Below are positions 1 through 8,257 of a DNA stretch of 64,000 nucleotides, in pieces; the stretch's first letter is position 1; each line of letters starts with the position of its first letter. The stretch lies in assembly GCF_038007465.1 (NCBI RefSeq), contig NZ_JBBOXF010000001.1:3607001-3671000 (forward strand), given 5' to 3'. The position numbers and the translations under genes are program-made. Under the pieces are notes generated by a model, which made no database searches, had not been told where the DNA came from, and saw nothing but the letters and a program-made list of their open reading frames with translations. This stretch comes from Sporosarcina sp. FSL K6-1508 (lineage in GTDB: Bacteria; Bacillota; Bacilli; Bacillales_A; Planococcaceae).

Positions 1-592
1 CAAGTCCGTCTTCACCTGATTTGACTGTAATCGTATCGAAACCAGCAACTGTAGCTGAAGCCGGGTTTGTACCGTGTGCAGAATCGGGAACAAGTACTTT
101 CGTACGTTTGAAGTCGCCGTTAGCTTCGTGGAAAGCCCGAATCATCATCAAAGCTGTCCACTCGCCGTGCGCTCCCGCTGCCGGTTGAAGTGTCACTTCA
201 TCCATTCCTGTAATTTCTACAAGATGTTCTTGTAAATCATACAGAACTTCCAGTGCGCCTTGAACAGTCGACTCATCTTGTAATGGGTGAATATTCGCGA
301 ATCCAGGATAACGTGCAACGGATTCGTTGATTTTCGGATTATATTTCATCGTACATGATCCAAGTGGATAAAATCCTGAATCGATACCATGGTTACGATT
401 GGAAAGTGCAGTGTAATGACGCATAATGTCAAGTTCAGAAACTTCCGGAAGTTCAGCAGCTTCCTCGCGTACAAATCCCTTTGGTAATAGATTGGAAAGG
501 TCAAGTTCAGGGACATCAAGTTCAGGAAGACTATAACCTATCCGTCCTTCTCTAGTAAGTTCGAAAATTAACGCCTGGTTATCTTTATGCAT
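1..592 (-). CDS. gcvPB: Glycine dehydrogenase (decarboxylating) subunit 2, C-terminus cut by window
   Basis: This is the PLP-binding half of the split P-protein of the glycine cleavage system, which decarboxylates glycine and passes the aminomethyl group to the H-protein. The reading frame starts at the ATG at 592-590 and overlaps the gcvPA stop by 8 bases, so the two halves are translationally coupled. The visible N-terminal part contains the family stretches SGFYPLGSCTMKYNP and LQPAAGAHGEWTALM and runs off the left edge. It is the last visible gene of the gcvT-gcvPA-gcvPB operon under the glycine riboswitch. Confidence 0.95.
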   Translation of the reverse strand, partial: MHKDNQALIFELTREGRIGYSLPELDVPELDLSNLLPKGFVREEAAELPEVSELDIMRHYTALSNRNHGIDSGFYPLGSCTMKYNPKINESVARYPGFANIHPLQDESTVQGALEVLYDLQEHLVEITGMDEVTLQPAAGAHGEWTALMMIRAFHEANGDFKRTKVLVPDSAHGTNPASATVAGFDTITVKSGEDGL

Positions 593-1931
593 GAAGGGCC
601 TCCATTTCCTGCACAAGTGCATCGATTTCTTCTTTCGTACGCTGTTCTGTAACGGCGATTAGTGCATGATTAGTAAATTCAGGATACGTCAGACCTAAGT
701 CATAACCACCGATTATCCCTTTTGTAAATAGGCTTGTATTTACTTCTTTTACAGACCGTTTGCAATCAACGACGATTTCGTTGAAATGTGATCCACTAAA
801 TTTAACGTCGAAACCAGCTTTTTCAAAGGTTTCTTTCGCATAGCGTGTTTTGACAATGTTCTGGTAGGCGATTTCTTGTGCTCCTATTTTACCGAGCGCA
901 GTCATCGCTACTGAAGCAGCTAGTGCGTTCAAAGCTTGGTTTGAACAGATATTAGACGTCGCTTTATCACGGCGGATATGTTGTTCACGTGCTTGAAGTG
1001 TCAATACGTATCCACGACGGCCTTCATCATCAGTTGTTTCTCCAACAAGACGACCTGGAACTTTACGCATTAACTTTTTCGTCACCGCGAAATAACCACA
1101 ATGTGGGCCGCCAAATGATTCAGGAATACCGAATGGTTGTGCATCACCAACTGTAATGTCGGCACCAAGCTTACCTGGAGGTGTTAGTATGCCAAGTGCT
1201 AGCGGATTTGATGAAACAACGAACAGTCCGCCTTTAGCATGTGCAATTTCCCCGGTTTTTTGGAGGTCTTCGATTTGACCAAAGAAATTCGGATATTGTA
1301 CAAGCACAGCAGCTGTATTCTCATCCATCATTTCTTCTAACTTATCAATGTCAGTTACACCATCTTTTTGTGGAATTGTGACTACTTCGATGTATTGTCC
1401 AGATGCATAAGATAAAACTACATCGCGGGATTCCGGATTAACCGTCTCGGAAACAAGAATTTTTTTCCGGCGCGTGTGGCCTGCTGCAAGTGTTCCCGCT
1501 TCTGCAAGAGCCGTTCCGCCGTCATACATTGATGAGTTTGCAAGGTCCATTCCAGTCAATTCACAGATCATCGTCTGGAACTCAAAAATAGCCTGTAATT
1601 CACCTTGAGAGATTTCCGGCTGGTAAGGCGTATAGGCAGTATAGAATTCAGATCGTGAAATGACATGATCGACGATAATCGGCTTATAGTGATCATAGAC
1701 GCCTGCCCCTAGGAATGATGCATATGTACGCGCATCCGCATTTTTCGATGCAAGTTTCGAAAGCTCTTTCGTCAATGAAGATTCGGATTTCGCTTTTTTA
1801 ATATTGTATTCGCCTTTAAAACGGACCTTTTCAGGAATATCTGCAAAAAGTTCATCGATGGATGAAATCCCGATTGTTTTCATCATTTCATCACGATCAG
1901 TTTCGGTCATTGGAATATAACGATGCTGCAT
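585..1931 (-). CDS. gcvPA: Glycine dehydrogenase (decarboxylating) subunit 1
   Basis: This is the 448-residue N-terminal-type subunit of the two-subunit P-protein found in Bacillota. The start MQHRYIPMTETDRDEMM is typical, and family stretches such as SFLGAGVYDHY, AYTPYQPEISQG and QAREQHIRRDKATSNIC are all present. Length matches the family (about 448). It follows gcvT by 33 bases and overlaps gcvPB, so it is the middle gene of the operon. Nothing looks broken. Confidence 0.97.
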   Translation of the reverse strand: MQHRYIPMTETDRDEMMKTIGISSIDELFADIPEKVRFKGEYNIKKAKSESSLTKELSKLASKNADARTYASFLGAGVYDHYKPIIVDHVISRSEFYTAYTPYQPEISQGELQAIFEFQTMICELTGMDLANSSMYDGGTALAEAGTLAAGHTRRKKILVSETVNPESRDVVLSYASGQYIEVVTIPQKDGVTDIDKLEEMMDENTAAVLVQYPNFFGQIEDLQKTGEIAHAKGGLFVVSSNPLALGILTPPGKLGADITVGDAQPFGIPESFGGPHCGYFAVTKKLMRKVPGRLVGETTDDEGRRGYVLTLQAREQHIRRDKATSNICSNQALNALAASVAMTALGKIGAQEIAYQNIVKTRYAKETFEKAGFDVKFSGSHFNEIVVDCKRSVKEVNTSLFTKGIIGGYDLGLTYPEFTNHALIAVTEQRTKEEIDALVQEMEALHA

Positions 1932-1964
1932 GTCCTCTTATCCCCTTTTCATAATTTCATATGA

Positions 1965-3062
1965 TTAACGTTTATAAAATGGTGTAGCAATAATTACAGC
2001 TTTCAAGCGCTTATTTCGAATCTCGATATCAATCTCAGTTCCTTCGGCAGTATGTTCATTGTTCAGAAGCGCAAAACCGATATTCTTTTTAAGTGTCGGT
2101 GATTGTGTACCAGTCGTTACTTCACCGATTTGTTCTTCACCGAGGAATACTTTGTAACCTGTACGCGGAATCCCTTTGTCAATCATTTCCACGCCAACAA
2201 GCTTACGTGGTATACCATTTTCTTTTTGAGAAGCCAAAGCTTCTTTCCCTAAGAAATCCACTTCTTTATTCAGCTTTACAACGAAACCAAGGCCAGTTTC
2301 GAGAGGTGAAATATCTTTTGACAGCTCTTGCCCATATAGCGGTAAACCTGCTTCAAAGCGAAGTGTATCACGCGCCCCAAGACCTGCTGGAACAACGCCT
2401 TCACTTTCACCCGCTTTCAGAATAACAGACCATAATGCAACGATTGCCTCAGGTGAACCGTAAATTTCAAAACCATCTTCTCCTGTATAGCCAGTACGTG
2501 AAACAAGTACTTGGTGTCCAGAGATATCAACATTTTCTTTAAAACGGAAAAATCTGATGTCTGCCAACGGCTCGCTTGTTAGTTTCTGCAGTACTTCTTG
2601 TGCAACAGGTCCTTGCAATGCAAGCAGCGCATAGGAGGATGATGCATTTTCAATTTTTACATTGTCTGTTATATGCTTGTTCATCCACTCAAAATCTTTG
2701 TCAATATTTGACGCATTGACGACAAGCAGATAGTTATTATCTCCTCGTTTATAAATCAGCAGGTCATCGACAGTACCGCCATTTTCATAACACATAGCCG
2801 TATACTGCGCTTGTCCATCTTTTAATTTAGAAACATCATTCGTCACCATCTTTTGCAGATAAGGTAAGGCATCTTCCCCACTAACAAGTAATTCACCCAT
2901 ATGTGAGACATCAAACAATCCTGCTTTTGTACGGACTGCTTCGTGTTCAGCTTTAATACTCGAAAATTGAACAGGTAATTCCCAACCGCCAAAATCAATT
3001 GTTTTCCCGCCATACTCCGCATAACTATCAAAAAGAACGGTACGCTTCAAAGTTTCTGACAA
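1965..3062 (-). CDS. gcvT: Aminomethyltransferase (glycine cleavage T-protein)
   Basis: This 365-residue protein moves the methylene group from aminomethylated H-protein to tetrahydrofolate and releases ammonia. It has the GcvT folate-binding fold with the LFDVSHMGE and GYTGEDGFEIY stretches, followed by the C-terminal barrel (GEVTTGTQSPTLKKNIG). It is the first gene of the operon, with the glycine riboswitch in its leader. A long open frame on the opposite strand (2093-2425) is only a shadow. Confidence 0.97.
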   Translation of the reverse strand: MSETLKRTVLFDSYAEYGGKTIDFGGWELPVQFSSIKAEHEAVRTKAGLFDVSHMGELLVSGEDALPYLQKMVTNDVSKLKDGQAQYTAMCYENGGTVDDLLIYKRGDNNYLLVVNASNIDKDFEWMNKHITDNVKIENASSSYALLALQGPVAQEVLQKLTSEPLADIRFFRFKENVDISGHQVLVSRTGYTGEDGFEIYGSPEAIVALWSVILKAGESEGVVPAGLGARDTLRFEAGLPLYGQELSKDISPLETGLGFVVKLNKEVDFLGKEALASQKENGIPRKLVGVEMIDKGIPRTGYKVFLGEEQIGEVTTGTQSPTLKKNIGFALLNNEHTAEGTEIDIEIRNKRLKAVIIATPFYKR

Positions 3063-3086
3063 ATTCTTTTCCCCCTTAAAAAAATG

Positions 3087-3131
3087 ATAAAAAAGGACAG
3101 AGGTCCCCTAAAATAGAGAACCTCTGTCCTT
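3087..3131 (-). terminator. Intrinsic terminator of the glycine riboswitch
   Basis: Read leftward, AAGGACAGAGGT pairs with ACCTCTGTCCTT and is followed by a run of T. It lies between the riboswitch aptamers and the gcvT start. This is the expected expression platform: glycine binding should disfavour the hairpin and let transcription continue into gcvT. Confidence 0.9.
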
Positions 3132-3285
3132 GTACCTGAAAGTTTGACCTTGCGGCTTTCCTCGTTGGTGGCCAGCTCACCCGGCGCTCTCCAGAGATGC
3201 GTCATGTATGAGTCTTGTTACCTGAGAGATTCATAACATTCGTTACTTGCTCCTTCGGCGACGCCAACGCGTGCTCTCCCCATAC
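3132..3285 (-). ncRNA. Tandem glycine riboswitch (gcvT element)
   Basis: On the minus strand there are two consecutive aptamer-like units. The upstream one reads GGGGAGAGCACGCG, then GCCGAAGGAGCAA, then CTCTCAGG. The second reads CTCTGGAGAGCGCCGGG and ends with CTTTCAGGTACAAGG. The position directly before gcvT and the terminator fit the known glycine riboswitch. The remaining bases up to 3509 are AT-rich and probably hold the promoter. No clear -35/-10 pair was identified there and no gene is seen. Confidence 0.9.
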
Positions 3286-3509
3286 AATCATTCGCGTTAT
3301 TCAATTGAAATGAAAATGAATAAGATTCGGACAACTAATGCCCTTTCGCCTTATATCTTAACATTTCATTTCTGTAAGCGCAATACTTTTTAATTGATAG
3401 CCATTTAAACGAACGAAAACTAATTTAAAAATTTAATCGTTCGTGTTTTTACTTATTAATTAAATTTTCACTTCAATTATAGGTTTAAAAAACGAATGAT
3501 TCACTTCTT

Positions 3510-4025
3510 TTATATTTCCCCTCTAAGCCTTCTTATCTGGAAGGCGATATAATCCACAATGTCGCGCAAAGATCTATTTTCCGTTTCGACTTTAAAATGC
3601 GCACCATGTAAATAATGAGGTTTTCGATCATTAAATAATTGTTCCAAGTCGGCTCGTGTCGATCTTTGAACAATCGGTCGGTTACGATCCGTAGAAATCC
3701 GTCGCCATATATCACGAAATGGCGCATTTAGAAAAAAGACAAGACCAGTTTTCCGCATAATTTCCCTATTTTCTTTACGCATCGCCACGCCTCCGCCAGT
3801 CGCAATGATACAAAATTCATCACGGAACTTGTAAAGAAATTCCGTTTCCATTTCACGAAAACGTTCTTCGCCGTACATTTCAAATATTTGGGGAATCGTC
3901 AAACCCGTCATCTTTACAATTTCAGTATCCATATCATAATATGGCATTTTCGTCGCAAAGCTGAGCCTTTTACCTATTGCACTTTTACCGCACCCCATAT
4001 AACCAATTAAATACACTTTCTTCAT
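3510..4025 (-). CDS. aroK: Shikimate kinase
   Basis: This kinase phosphorylates shikimate at the 3-hydroxyl in aromatic amino acid synthesis. A Walker A motif GYMGCGKSAIGKRL sits at the N-terminus, followed by the shikimate-binding DMDTEI and the GGG(V) loop (IATGGGVAMR). The ATG at 4025 is preferred over the ATG at 4037 because GGGTGATGAC lies just before it and the family starts at MKKVYLIG. That gives 171 residues, the normal size. Its position between comG and gcvT matches Bacillus. Confidence 0.93.
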   Translation of the reverse strand: MKKVYLIGYMGCGKSAIGKRLSFATKMPYYDMDTEIVKMTGLTIPQIFEMYGEERFREMETEFLYKFRDEFCIIATGGGVAMRKENREIMRKTGLVFFLNAPFRDIWRRISTDRNRPIVQRSTRADLEQLFNDRKPHYLHGAHFKVETENRSLRDIVDYIAFQIRRLRGEI

Positions 4026-4055
4026 GTCATCACCCATTTGGCAGCACGAATAGTT

Positions 4056-4265
4056 TCATTCGTCCCGATTCATTATTCTCACCGTTTCGTTCTCGTAATA
4101 CGTTTCAAGCGAATCGTAACTCTGTTGTAGACTATCATGCCATGAAACGAGGGAGAAAAGAAAGAGACTAACGAAAAATAATAAAATAATTGCTGCCGCA
4201 AGCATGGCCCCATGTTCATTTCGGATTAATTCCAACCGCGAACCCCCTTGTTTTAACGGAGTCAT
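4056..4265 (-). CDS. comGG: ComGG-like competence minor pseudopilin
   Basis: This is the last gene of the comG operon, with 69 residues. It has a short basic N-terminus ending in NEHGA, then a hydrophobic helix of about 22 residues (MLAAAIILLFFVSLFLF). This is the pattern of ComGG, which lacks a classical prepilin glycine-phenylalanine site. It is much shorter than the 124-residue B. subtilis ComGG, so only the membrane helix and a short tail are present. It overlaps comGF by 50 bases. The identity rests on position and hydrophobic pattern. Confidence 0.7.
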   Translation of the reverse strand: MTPLKQGGSRLELIRNEHGAMLAAAIILLFFVSLFLFSLVSWHDSLQQSYDSLETYYENETVRIMNRDE

Positions 4266-4665
4266 TAAGCATCGTCACATGAGCGGTTACAGTCATGCCG
4301 TCGAATGCATACGTAACCGTCTTCACTCGAGTAACTAACGGGACATGGCCGGTTTCATCTACTCGTTTCCTGACGACAGTGCCACTTTGCTCAATATCAA
4401 TCTGGCCCCGGCTGTTCTTAAGACGGATTGCTCTGCCACCGTTAAGCAATCGGATTTCTGTAACGTCTGATAAAAGGTGTTGAAAATCAGCTGCGAATAA
4501 TTCCCATTCCGTAGATGAATAATCTTTATAGTGCAATTCAATCGGGCTCTTCCAAAAGAAAAACAAAAGGAAAAGCTGTATAAAAGCTGTCATAATGATA
4601 AGTTGAAAGATACTTTCTAGAAATGTATAGCCTCTTTCATCCATCCTCTTCACGAATGCACGCAT
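4216..4665 (-). CDS. comGF: Competence minor pseudopilin ComGF
   Basis: This 149-residue protein has the prepilin-like start MDERGYTFLESIFQL followed by a long hydrophobic helix. The G-Y-T-F-L-E site fits processing by the prepilin peptidase ComC. The body contains FAADFQHLLSDV and GQIDIEQSGTVVRKR, which are ComGF-like. It overlaps comGE by 16 bases. In a lysogen its product may be made, but it should not assemble without ComGC. Confidence 0.88.
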   Translation of the reverse strand: MRAFVKRMDERGYTFLESIFQLIIMTAFIQLFLLFFFWKSPIELHYKDYSSTEWELFAADFQHLLSDVTEIRLLNGGRAIRLKNSRGQIDIEQSGTVVRKRVDETGHVPLVTRVKTVTYAFDGMTVTAHVTMLNDSVKTRGFAVGINPK

Positions 4666-4949
4666 TTACTGAATGACTTATTAACAATCGTATAAGATAC
4701 ACAGACGGATTGCCCATTAACAGTCCAATCATAATCGACCCCTTCAACTTGTCGGATACCTTCTATCAAACCATATGAACTAAAATAAATAGCCCCTTGA
4801 AGGGCAGTTTCTGTTGCATACATCTGCGCCTTTCTCATCTGTAACTTCGAGGTCACCGCTGTGGCAAAAGGAAGCAGTGTTCCAAAGATAACAATTACTA
4901 TTGTTAAGGTAAGAATCGATTCCGGCCAGGAGTAGCCCCCTTCATTCAT
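4650..4949 (-). CDS. comGE: Competence minor pseudopilin ComGE
   Basis: This 99-residue protein begins MNEGGYSWPESILTLTIVIVIFG. That is a short leader followed by the pseudopilin hydrophobic helix with glutamate at position +5 after the likely cleavage glycine. It overlaps comGD by 8 bases and comGF by 16, as in other comG operons. It is assigned from position, size and N-terminus. Confidence 0.85.
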   Translation of the reverse strand: MNEGGYSWPESILTLTIVIVIFGTLLPFATAVTSKLQMRKAQMYATETALQGAIYFSSYGLIEGIRQVEGVDYDWTVNGQSVCVSYTIVNKSFSKCVHS

Positions 4950-5391
4950 AAATAATCATCCTCCCCCGCTGGAATTGAAACCGTATCTCGATTAGCCCCG
5001 AACTCGTTAATAACGCCATTGTACCAGTTCTTACGATATCCCCATTTGCATGAAAATCAACTGCCTTCATTTGGCTGGTACTCACTAAACGCATCCCATC
5101 TGGAAAAACATTTCGCACAATTTCAATTCTCCCTTCCCCTTTCTTTAGATAAGATGTAATGTACTCCCTTCCTGAATCTTTGAATTCCAAGCTTGTCCCT
5201 ACATAGTTCGCCATTGAATAAGCCTGTAAATTATGAACAGCTGCTATAAACGCTTGAAGTGCATCTTCCTCAGAAGCAGTCTGTATCCAACGATCACCAA
5301 TGGGTAAAATGATTGCTGTCATTATCGATAAAACTCCTAATACTAAAATCAGCTCAAGGAACGTGAAACCGCTTTCCTTAGTTTTTTCCAC
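4942..5391 (-). CDS. comGD: Competence minor pseudopilin ComGD
   Basis: This 149-residue protein has a classical type IV prepilin N-terminus: KESG/FTFLELILVLGVLS, with cleavage expected after glycine. The body is pilin-like and about the usual ComGD length. It overlaps the comGC remainder by 14 bases. Because the prophage lies upstream of it, transcription from the normal comGA promoter cannot reach it in the lysogen unless it reads through about 51 kb. Confidence 0.9.
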   Translation of the reverse strand: MEKTKESGFTFLELILVLGVLSIMTAIILPIGDRWIQTASEEDALQAFIAAVHNLQAYSMANYVGTSLEFKDSGREYITSYLKKGEGRIEIVRNVFPDGMRLVSTSQMKAVDFHANGDIVRTGTMALLTSSGLIEIRFQFQRGRMIIYE

Positions 5392-5683
5392 CGTTTACTC
5401 CCGGACCAAGGGATTCCCCCACTCTAGCTACTTTCCCATCCATGTCGATTGATAATTGTGTCCCATCCGGACACTGCGCATTTTCAGGAAGGTAGTCCTT
5501 TTCAGTCAATTCTGCAAGAGAAGCCGGCAGATGCTTTTCATCCATTTTATACGCCTCAACTTGACCTTGAACCATTTTCACATAGGCATTACAACCTTTT
5601 TCATCAATTGACTTCGAATGTTTTGTCACATTCGGGATTGCAATTAGAATAAGAACAGAAATGATGAGGAGTACGATCATCAT
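5378..5683 (-). pseudogene. comGC: comGC 3' fragment, cut off from its leader by the prophage
   Basis: This frame carries the ComGC body: the rest of the hydrophobic helix (MMIVLLIISVLILIAIPNV), then the cysteine-bearing pilin domain ending in VNGGKN. The prepilin leader and cleavage site are missing and lie 50.9 kb away at 56611-56546. Phage DNA supplies AAAGGTG six bases before the ATG at 5683, so a leaderless 101-residue product may still be translated, but it should not be processed or assembled. Joined at the att core, the full gene would encode about 115 residues. Confidence 0.93.
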
Positions 5684-5685
5684 TT
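5675..5685. other. attL core of the prophage
   Basis: The 11-base sequence GATCATCATTT occurs here and again at 56561-56571. On the minus strand it is AAATGATGATC and encodes the Met-Met-Ile of ComGC in both pieces. Sequence to its left is comGC and sequence to its right is phage. Confidence 0.9.
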
Positions 5686-5815
5686 AAAGCACCTTTCCCC
5701 GTCATTTTCATATCATGTATTTGGTTATCAAAATCCACTGTAGAGCGCTTTTAGTTTACTTTTCTTTTCTGTGCTCTCCCTTGCTAGTCTATTTTTGTGA
5801 TTTAATTGTGAGTGG

Positions 5816-5877
5816 ACCACAAAATAGACCACATTAACGGGATTGAAAATGTGGTTTTATGAAAAATAGACCACATT
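5816..5877. repeat. Left cluster of ATGTGGT/ACCACAT motifs, possible integrase arm sites
   Basis: Four copies of the ACCACA(T) motif lie here (5816, 5828, 5870 forward; 5849 inverted). They include a 15-base direct repeat AAAATAGACCACATT at 5821-5835 and 5863-5877. The 13-mer AAATGTGGTTTTA at 5847-5859 recurs exactly at 56465-56477 beside attR. Paired motifs inside both prophage ends are what arm-type integrase sites look like. The rest of 5686-6124 contains no convincing gene. There is one 17-codon frame at 5930-5983 with a good RBS, in which AACAGCCAC (5934) and GTGGCTGTT (5958) form a hairpin. Confidence 0.55.
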
Positions 5878-6081
5878 TATTGAAAACCTTCTATATAAAG
5901 GCGCTGGAAAAGCAAAAAGGAGAATAAAGATGAAACAGCCACTTCTAAATCGAGCTGGTGGCTGTTCCTTCTATTTGAAGTAATCCGTGTATTGCAAGCG
6001 AAGGAAAGTTGACATTAATCCAATTATCAGATATATTAGTTATGAATTAATGCACTCCGGCACTTTCGCAGGATGCCGGAA

Positions 6082-6117
6082 AAAGGCGATCACTCCTTAA
6101 TCGGAATGGTCGCCTTT
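6082..6117 (-). terminator. Terminator of the UvrX operon
   Basis: AAAGGCGA pairs with TCGCCTTT and a T-run follows when read leftward. It lies just after the YolD stop at 6125. It should end the SOS operon and protect comGC-side sequence from read-through. Confidence 0.75.
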
Positions 6118-6124
6118 CCCTATT

Positions 6125-6481
6125 TCATTCCACACATTGTACTCCGACGATATCTGAAATAGGAAGCCTATCTATTCCGAACGGATCATCAAGCAATAGG
6201 CACCCTTTCTGCATATCGATGCCCACGATTACGCCTTGACGAGGATAAATACGTCCCTCCTTCCATGAGTTTACACGCGTTTCGCATTTTCTTTTACATG
6301 CCACTTCAATTTCTTCTTGAATTGATTGGAGGTCCCATTCACTAAGTTCTGGACGTTCAATGTAATATTCTTTATCCAACCAATGCTTTAACTCAACGTT
6401 ATGCTCTGTCAACATCATGCCTGCCCATTTGATATTTCCTCTATCACGAATCATACGAATCCTCCTACCCTTTATGTCCAC
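6125..6481 (-). CDS. YolD-like protein
   Basis: This 118-residue protein starts MDIKGRRIRMIRDRGNIKWAGMML, as YolD-family proteins do (R-D-R-G-x-x-K-W). The family partners phage and plasmid Y-family polymerases of the UvrX group in Bacillus; its exact role is unknown. It overlaps the uvrX stop by 17 bases, so the pair is coupled. Transcription probably starts at the LexA-boxed promoter near 8180. Confidence 0.85.
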   Translation of the reverse strand: MDIKGRRIRMIRDRGNIKWAGMMLTEHNVELKHWLDKEYYIERPELSEWDLQSIQEEIEVACKRKCETRVNSWKEGRIYPRQGVIVGIDMQKGCLLLDDPFGIDRLPISDIVGVQCVE

Positions 6482-7721
6482 CGACTAGCTTAGATCGTTT
6501 GATAGCTGTTCCGGCCTCTGTGAGAGAGACGGCCCTTAATAACGCAGTGGAACCGTAACGAGTACGAATGTCATCCATAACACCAGCTAGCTTACGCCTT
6601 TCCCATTTCCCTTCATCGAATAAATTTAGCTGCATTGATTGTTCATCTTCTAGCTTTGTGACGGATACAGAGATTTGACGCACGGCTTGTTGGTTATAGT
6701 TTTCGTTCATTAGTTCTTTACAGACAGAGTAAATTTGCATTGTGTCATTTGTCGCCTCGCCTATTGTTCTGGAACGTTGGAATCCTCCACCAAAAGCATT
6801 CTTGCTATACCCGATACCAAGTGATATTGTCCGTCCTGCCAGTTGTTTTTCCCGCACTCTTCTTGCGACATCCTCACACATCTCTAGGAGCACTGCATTT
6901 ACTTCTTCACGCTTGTAGTCACGCATAAGGATCTGACTCTTACCGTAACTGACCTGGCCTTCTGGCATCGGTGCGCCTACTTCAGATAGGTCAATGCCCC
7001 AAGCGTGGTGATAAAGCTGATTCCCCATAATGCCGAATTTCTTTTCAAGCCTCTCAAGAGAAGCGTTCGCAAGATCCCCAACCGAATATATACCCATATC
7101 ATTTAAAGACTTTTCCGTCTGACGTCCAATTCCCCACATTTCAGAAAGCGGAGCGACTATCCATAATTTTGTTTGCACGTCATCAAATGTCCATTTAGCA
7201 AATCCAGTCTTTTTAGCTTCTAGATCAAGCGCTAATTTTGCCATTAACATATTCGGACCCATGCCAGCTGTAGACGGTAAATTTAATGTTTCCGATATTT
7301 CATGCTGAATTTTTCTGACAGTTAATGCTGGGTCGCCCCATAACCTTTCGGTGCCAGTGAGGTCTATAAACGATTCGTCGACCGAGTACACATGTATAGC
7401 ATCTGCAGGCACATACTTATGAAGGATACGAGTAATGGACATCGACATTTCAAGAAAATAACTCATTTTCGGCTCGAACAACCGTATCTGTGGATGGTTC
7501 GGGATTTCGAATAAGCGATTACCTGTCTTTATTCGGAATTTTTCCTTCATAGCAGGACTGGCAGCAAGTACAATTGACCCTTTATGTTGTAAGTTTCCGA
7601 TGACTGCAATCGGATCCGTGCGGACATCCAAATTATGCAGAGAAGCCATGCAACTCGCGTAAAAGCTCATCATATCGATGCAAGCAATTTGTCGGTTGGG
7701 AAATTTACTGTAGTCCATCAT
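6465..7721 (-). CDS. uvrX: Y-family translesion DNA polymerase, UvrX type
   Basis: This 418-residue protein resembles UvrX of SPbeta and the ImpB/MucB/SamB group, which copy damaged DNA with low fidelity. The catalytic acidic motifs are visible: CIDMMSFYASC near the N-terminus and VYSVDESFIDL around residue 115. Helix-hairpin-helix text (MWGIGRQTEKSLNDMGI) comes next, then a little-finger-type C-terminus. It overlaps the LexA-like gene by 4 bases and yolD by 17. Length is normal, so the enzyme is probably active. A lysogen would gain an inducible mutator polymerase. Confidence 0.92.
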   Translation of the reverse strand: MMDYSKFPNRQIACIDMMSFYASCMASLHNLDVRTDPIAVIGNLQHKGSIVLAASPAMKEKFRIKTGNRLFEIPNHPQIRLFEPKMSYFLEMSMSITRILHKYVPADAIHVYSVDESFIDLTGTERLWGDPALTVRKIQHEISETLNLPSTAGMGPNMLMAKLALDLEAKKTGFAKWTFDDVQTKLWIVAPLSEMWGIGRQTEKSLNDMGIYSVGDLANASLERLEKKFGIMGNQLYHHAWGIDLSEVGAPMPEGQVSYGKSQILMRDYKREEVNAVLLEMCEDVARRVREKQLAGRTISLGIGYSKNAFGGGFQRSRTIGEATNDTMQIYSVCKELMNENYNQQAVRQISVSVTKLEDEQSMQLNLFDEGKWERRKLAGVMDDIRTRYGSTALLRAVSLTEAGTAIKRSKLVGGHKG

Positions 7722-7921
7722 ACGACGATTCGCAGTGTTCGCGCAGATGTATTTGCGAAATCGATATATCCCTTTTCCCTCATTCTATCTAAGTGACCGT
7801 GTACCGTTGATACAGATTTAAGTCCGACCGCGTCAGTGATTTCTCTCATTGACGGTGAATAGTGGTTTTCAGCAATATAACTTTTAACGAAATCATAAAT
7901 TTTCTGCTGTCGATCGCTCAT
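7718..7921 (-). CDS. LexA DNA-binding domain only, no peptidase domain
   Basis: This 67-residue protein matches the winged-helix half of LexA, with the start MSDRQQKIYDFVKSYIAENH and the recognition region SMREITDAVGLKSVSTVHGHL. Full LexA is about 205 residues and carries a C-terminal dimerisation and Ser-Lys self-cleavage domain, which is absent. The stop codon is natural and overlaps uvrX by 4 bases, so this is not an obvious recent truncation. A small uncleavable LexA head could compete with or modulate host LexA at the operon's own SOS box. Confidence 0.82.
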   Translation of the reverse strand: MSDRQQKIYDFVKSYIAENHYSPSMREITDAVGLKSVSTVHGHLDRMREKGYIDFANTSARTLRIVV

Positions 7922-8143
7922 TTAAATAACCATCCTTTCTTTTCTAACTACGGGAACAAGCGCTAAAACGTTGTCTATGGTAAACGTGCGATTAGTTTCA
8001 CGCATATGGCAGTACGCACGAAAAGACACTTCACCGATTTGCAGCACCTTAATTCTCCGTTTACTGATTTGACCTTTTCCATCCACGTAAATCATGTCCA
8101 GTAAATCACCATATCTTACCGTTCTCTCCAACATTTTTAGCAC
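7922..8143 (-). CDS. Small stand-alone WYL-like protein
   Basis: This 73-residue protein resembles an isolated WYL domain: ISKRRIKVLQIGEVSFRAYC, then RETNRTFTIDNVLALV. WYL domains sense ligands or nucleic acids and often regulate stress or defence genes. The start is GTG at 8143, because AAGGAGG lies at 8153-8159 at correct spacing; the ATG at 8134 is too far. It abuts the LexA-head gene. It is the first gene of the SOS operon, so it may be the regulator or an accessory factor. Confidence 0.7.
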   Translation of the reverse strand: MLKMLERTVRYGDLLDMIYVDGKGQISKRRIKVLQIGEVSFRAYCHMRETNRTFTIDNVLALVPVVRKERMVI

Positions 8144-8166
8144 ACTTGTTCCCCTCCTTGTTCCTT

Positions 8167-8195
8167 AGTATATGGAATACACGTTCGTTTTACAA
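8167..8195 (-). promoter_or_regulatory. Promoter with embedded LexA box for the UvrX operon
   Basis: Reading leftward there is a -35 TTGTAA (8195-8190), a 17-base spacer and a -10 TATACT (8172-8167). The spacer holds CGAACGTGTATTCC (8187-8174). This differs at one base from the Bacillus LexA consensus CGAACRNRYGTTYC as known from the literature. A box between -35 and -10 is ideally placed for repression. It lies in the shared 114-base gap with the divergent ku gene, so it may influence both. Confidence 0.82.
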
Positions 8196-8257
8196 CTGGA
8201 AAAATGATGTATTGTAATTATTATTAATGGAGACAATAAACATGAGGTGATAATCAT

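Noticed and set aside
2093..2425. Open frame on the plus strand opposite gcvT
   Set aside because: It lies wholly inside a well-conserved gene on the other strand and has no RBS or recognisable protein.
4295..4483. Plus-strand frame opposite comGF
   Set aside because: Shadow of the comG operon; no start signal.
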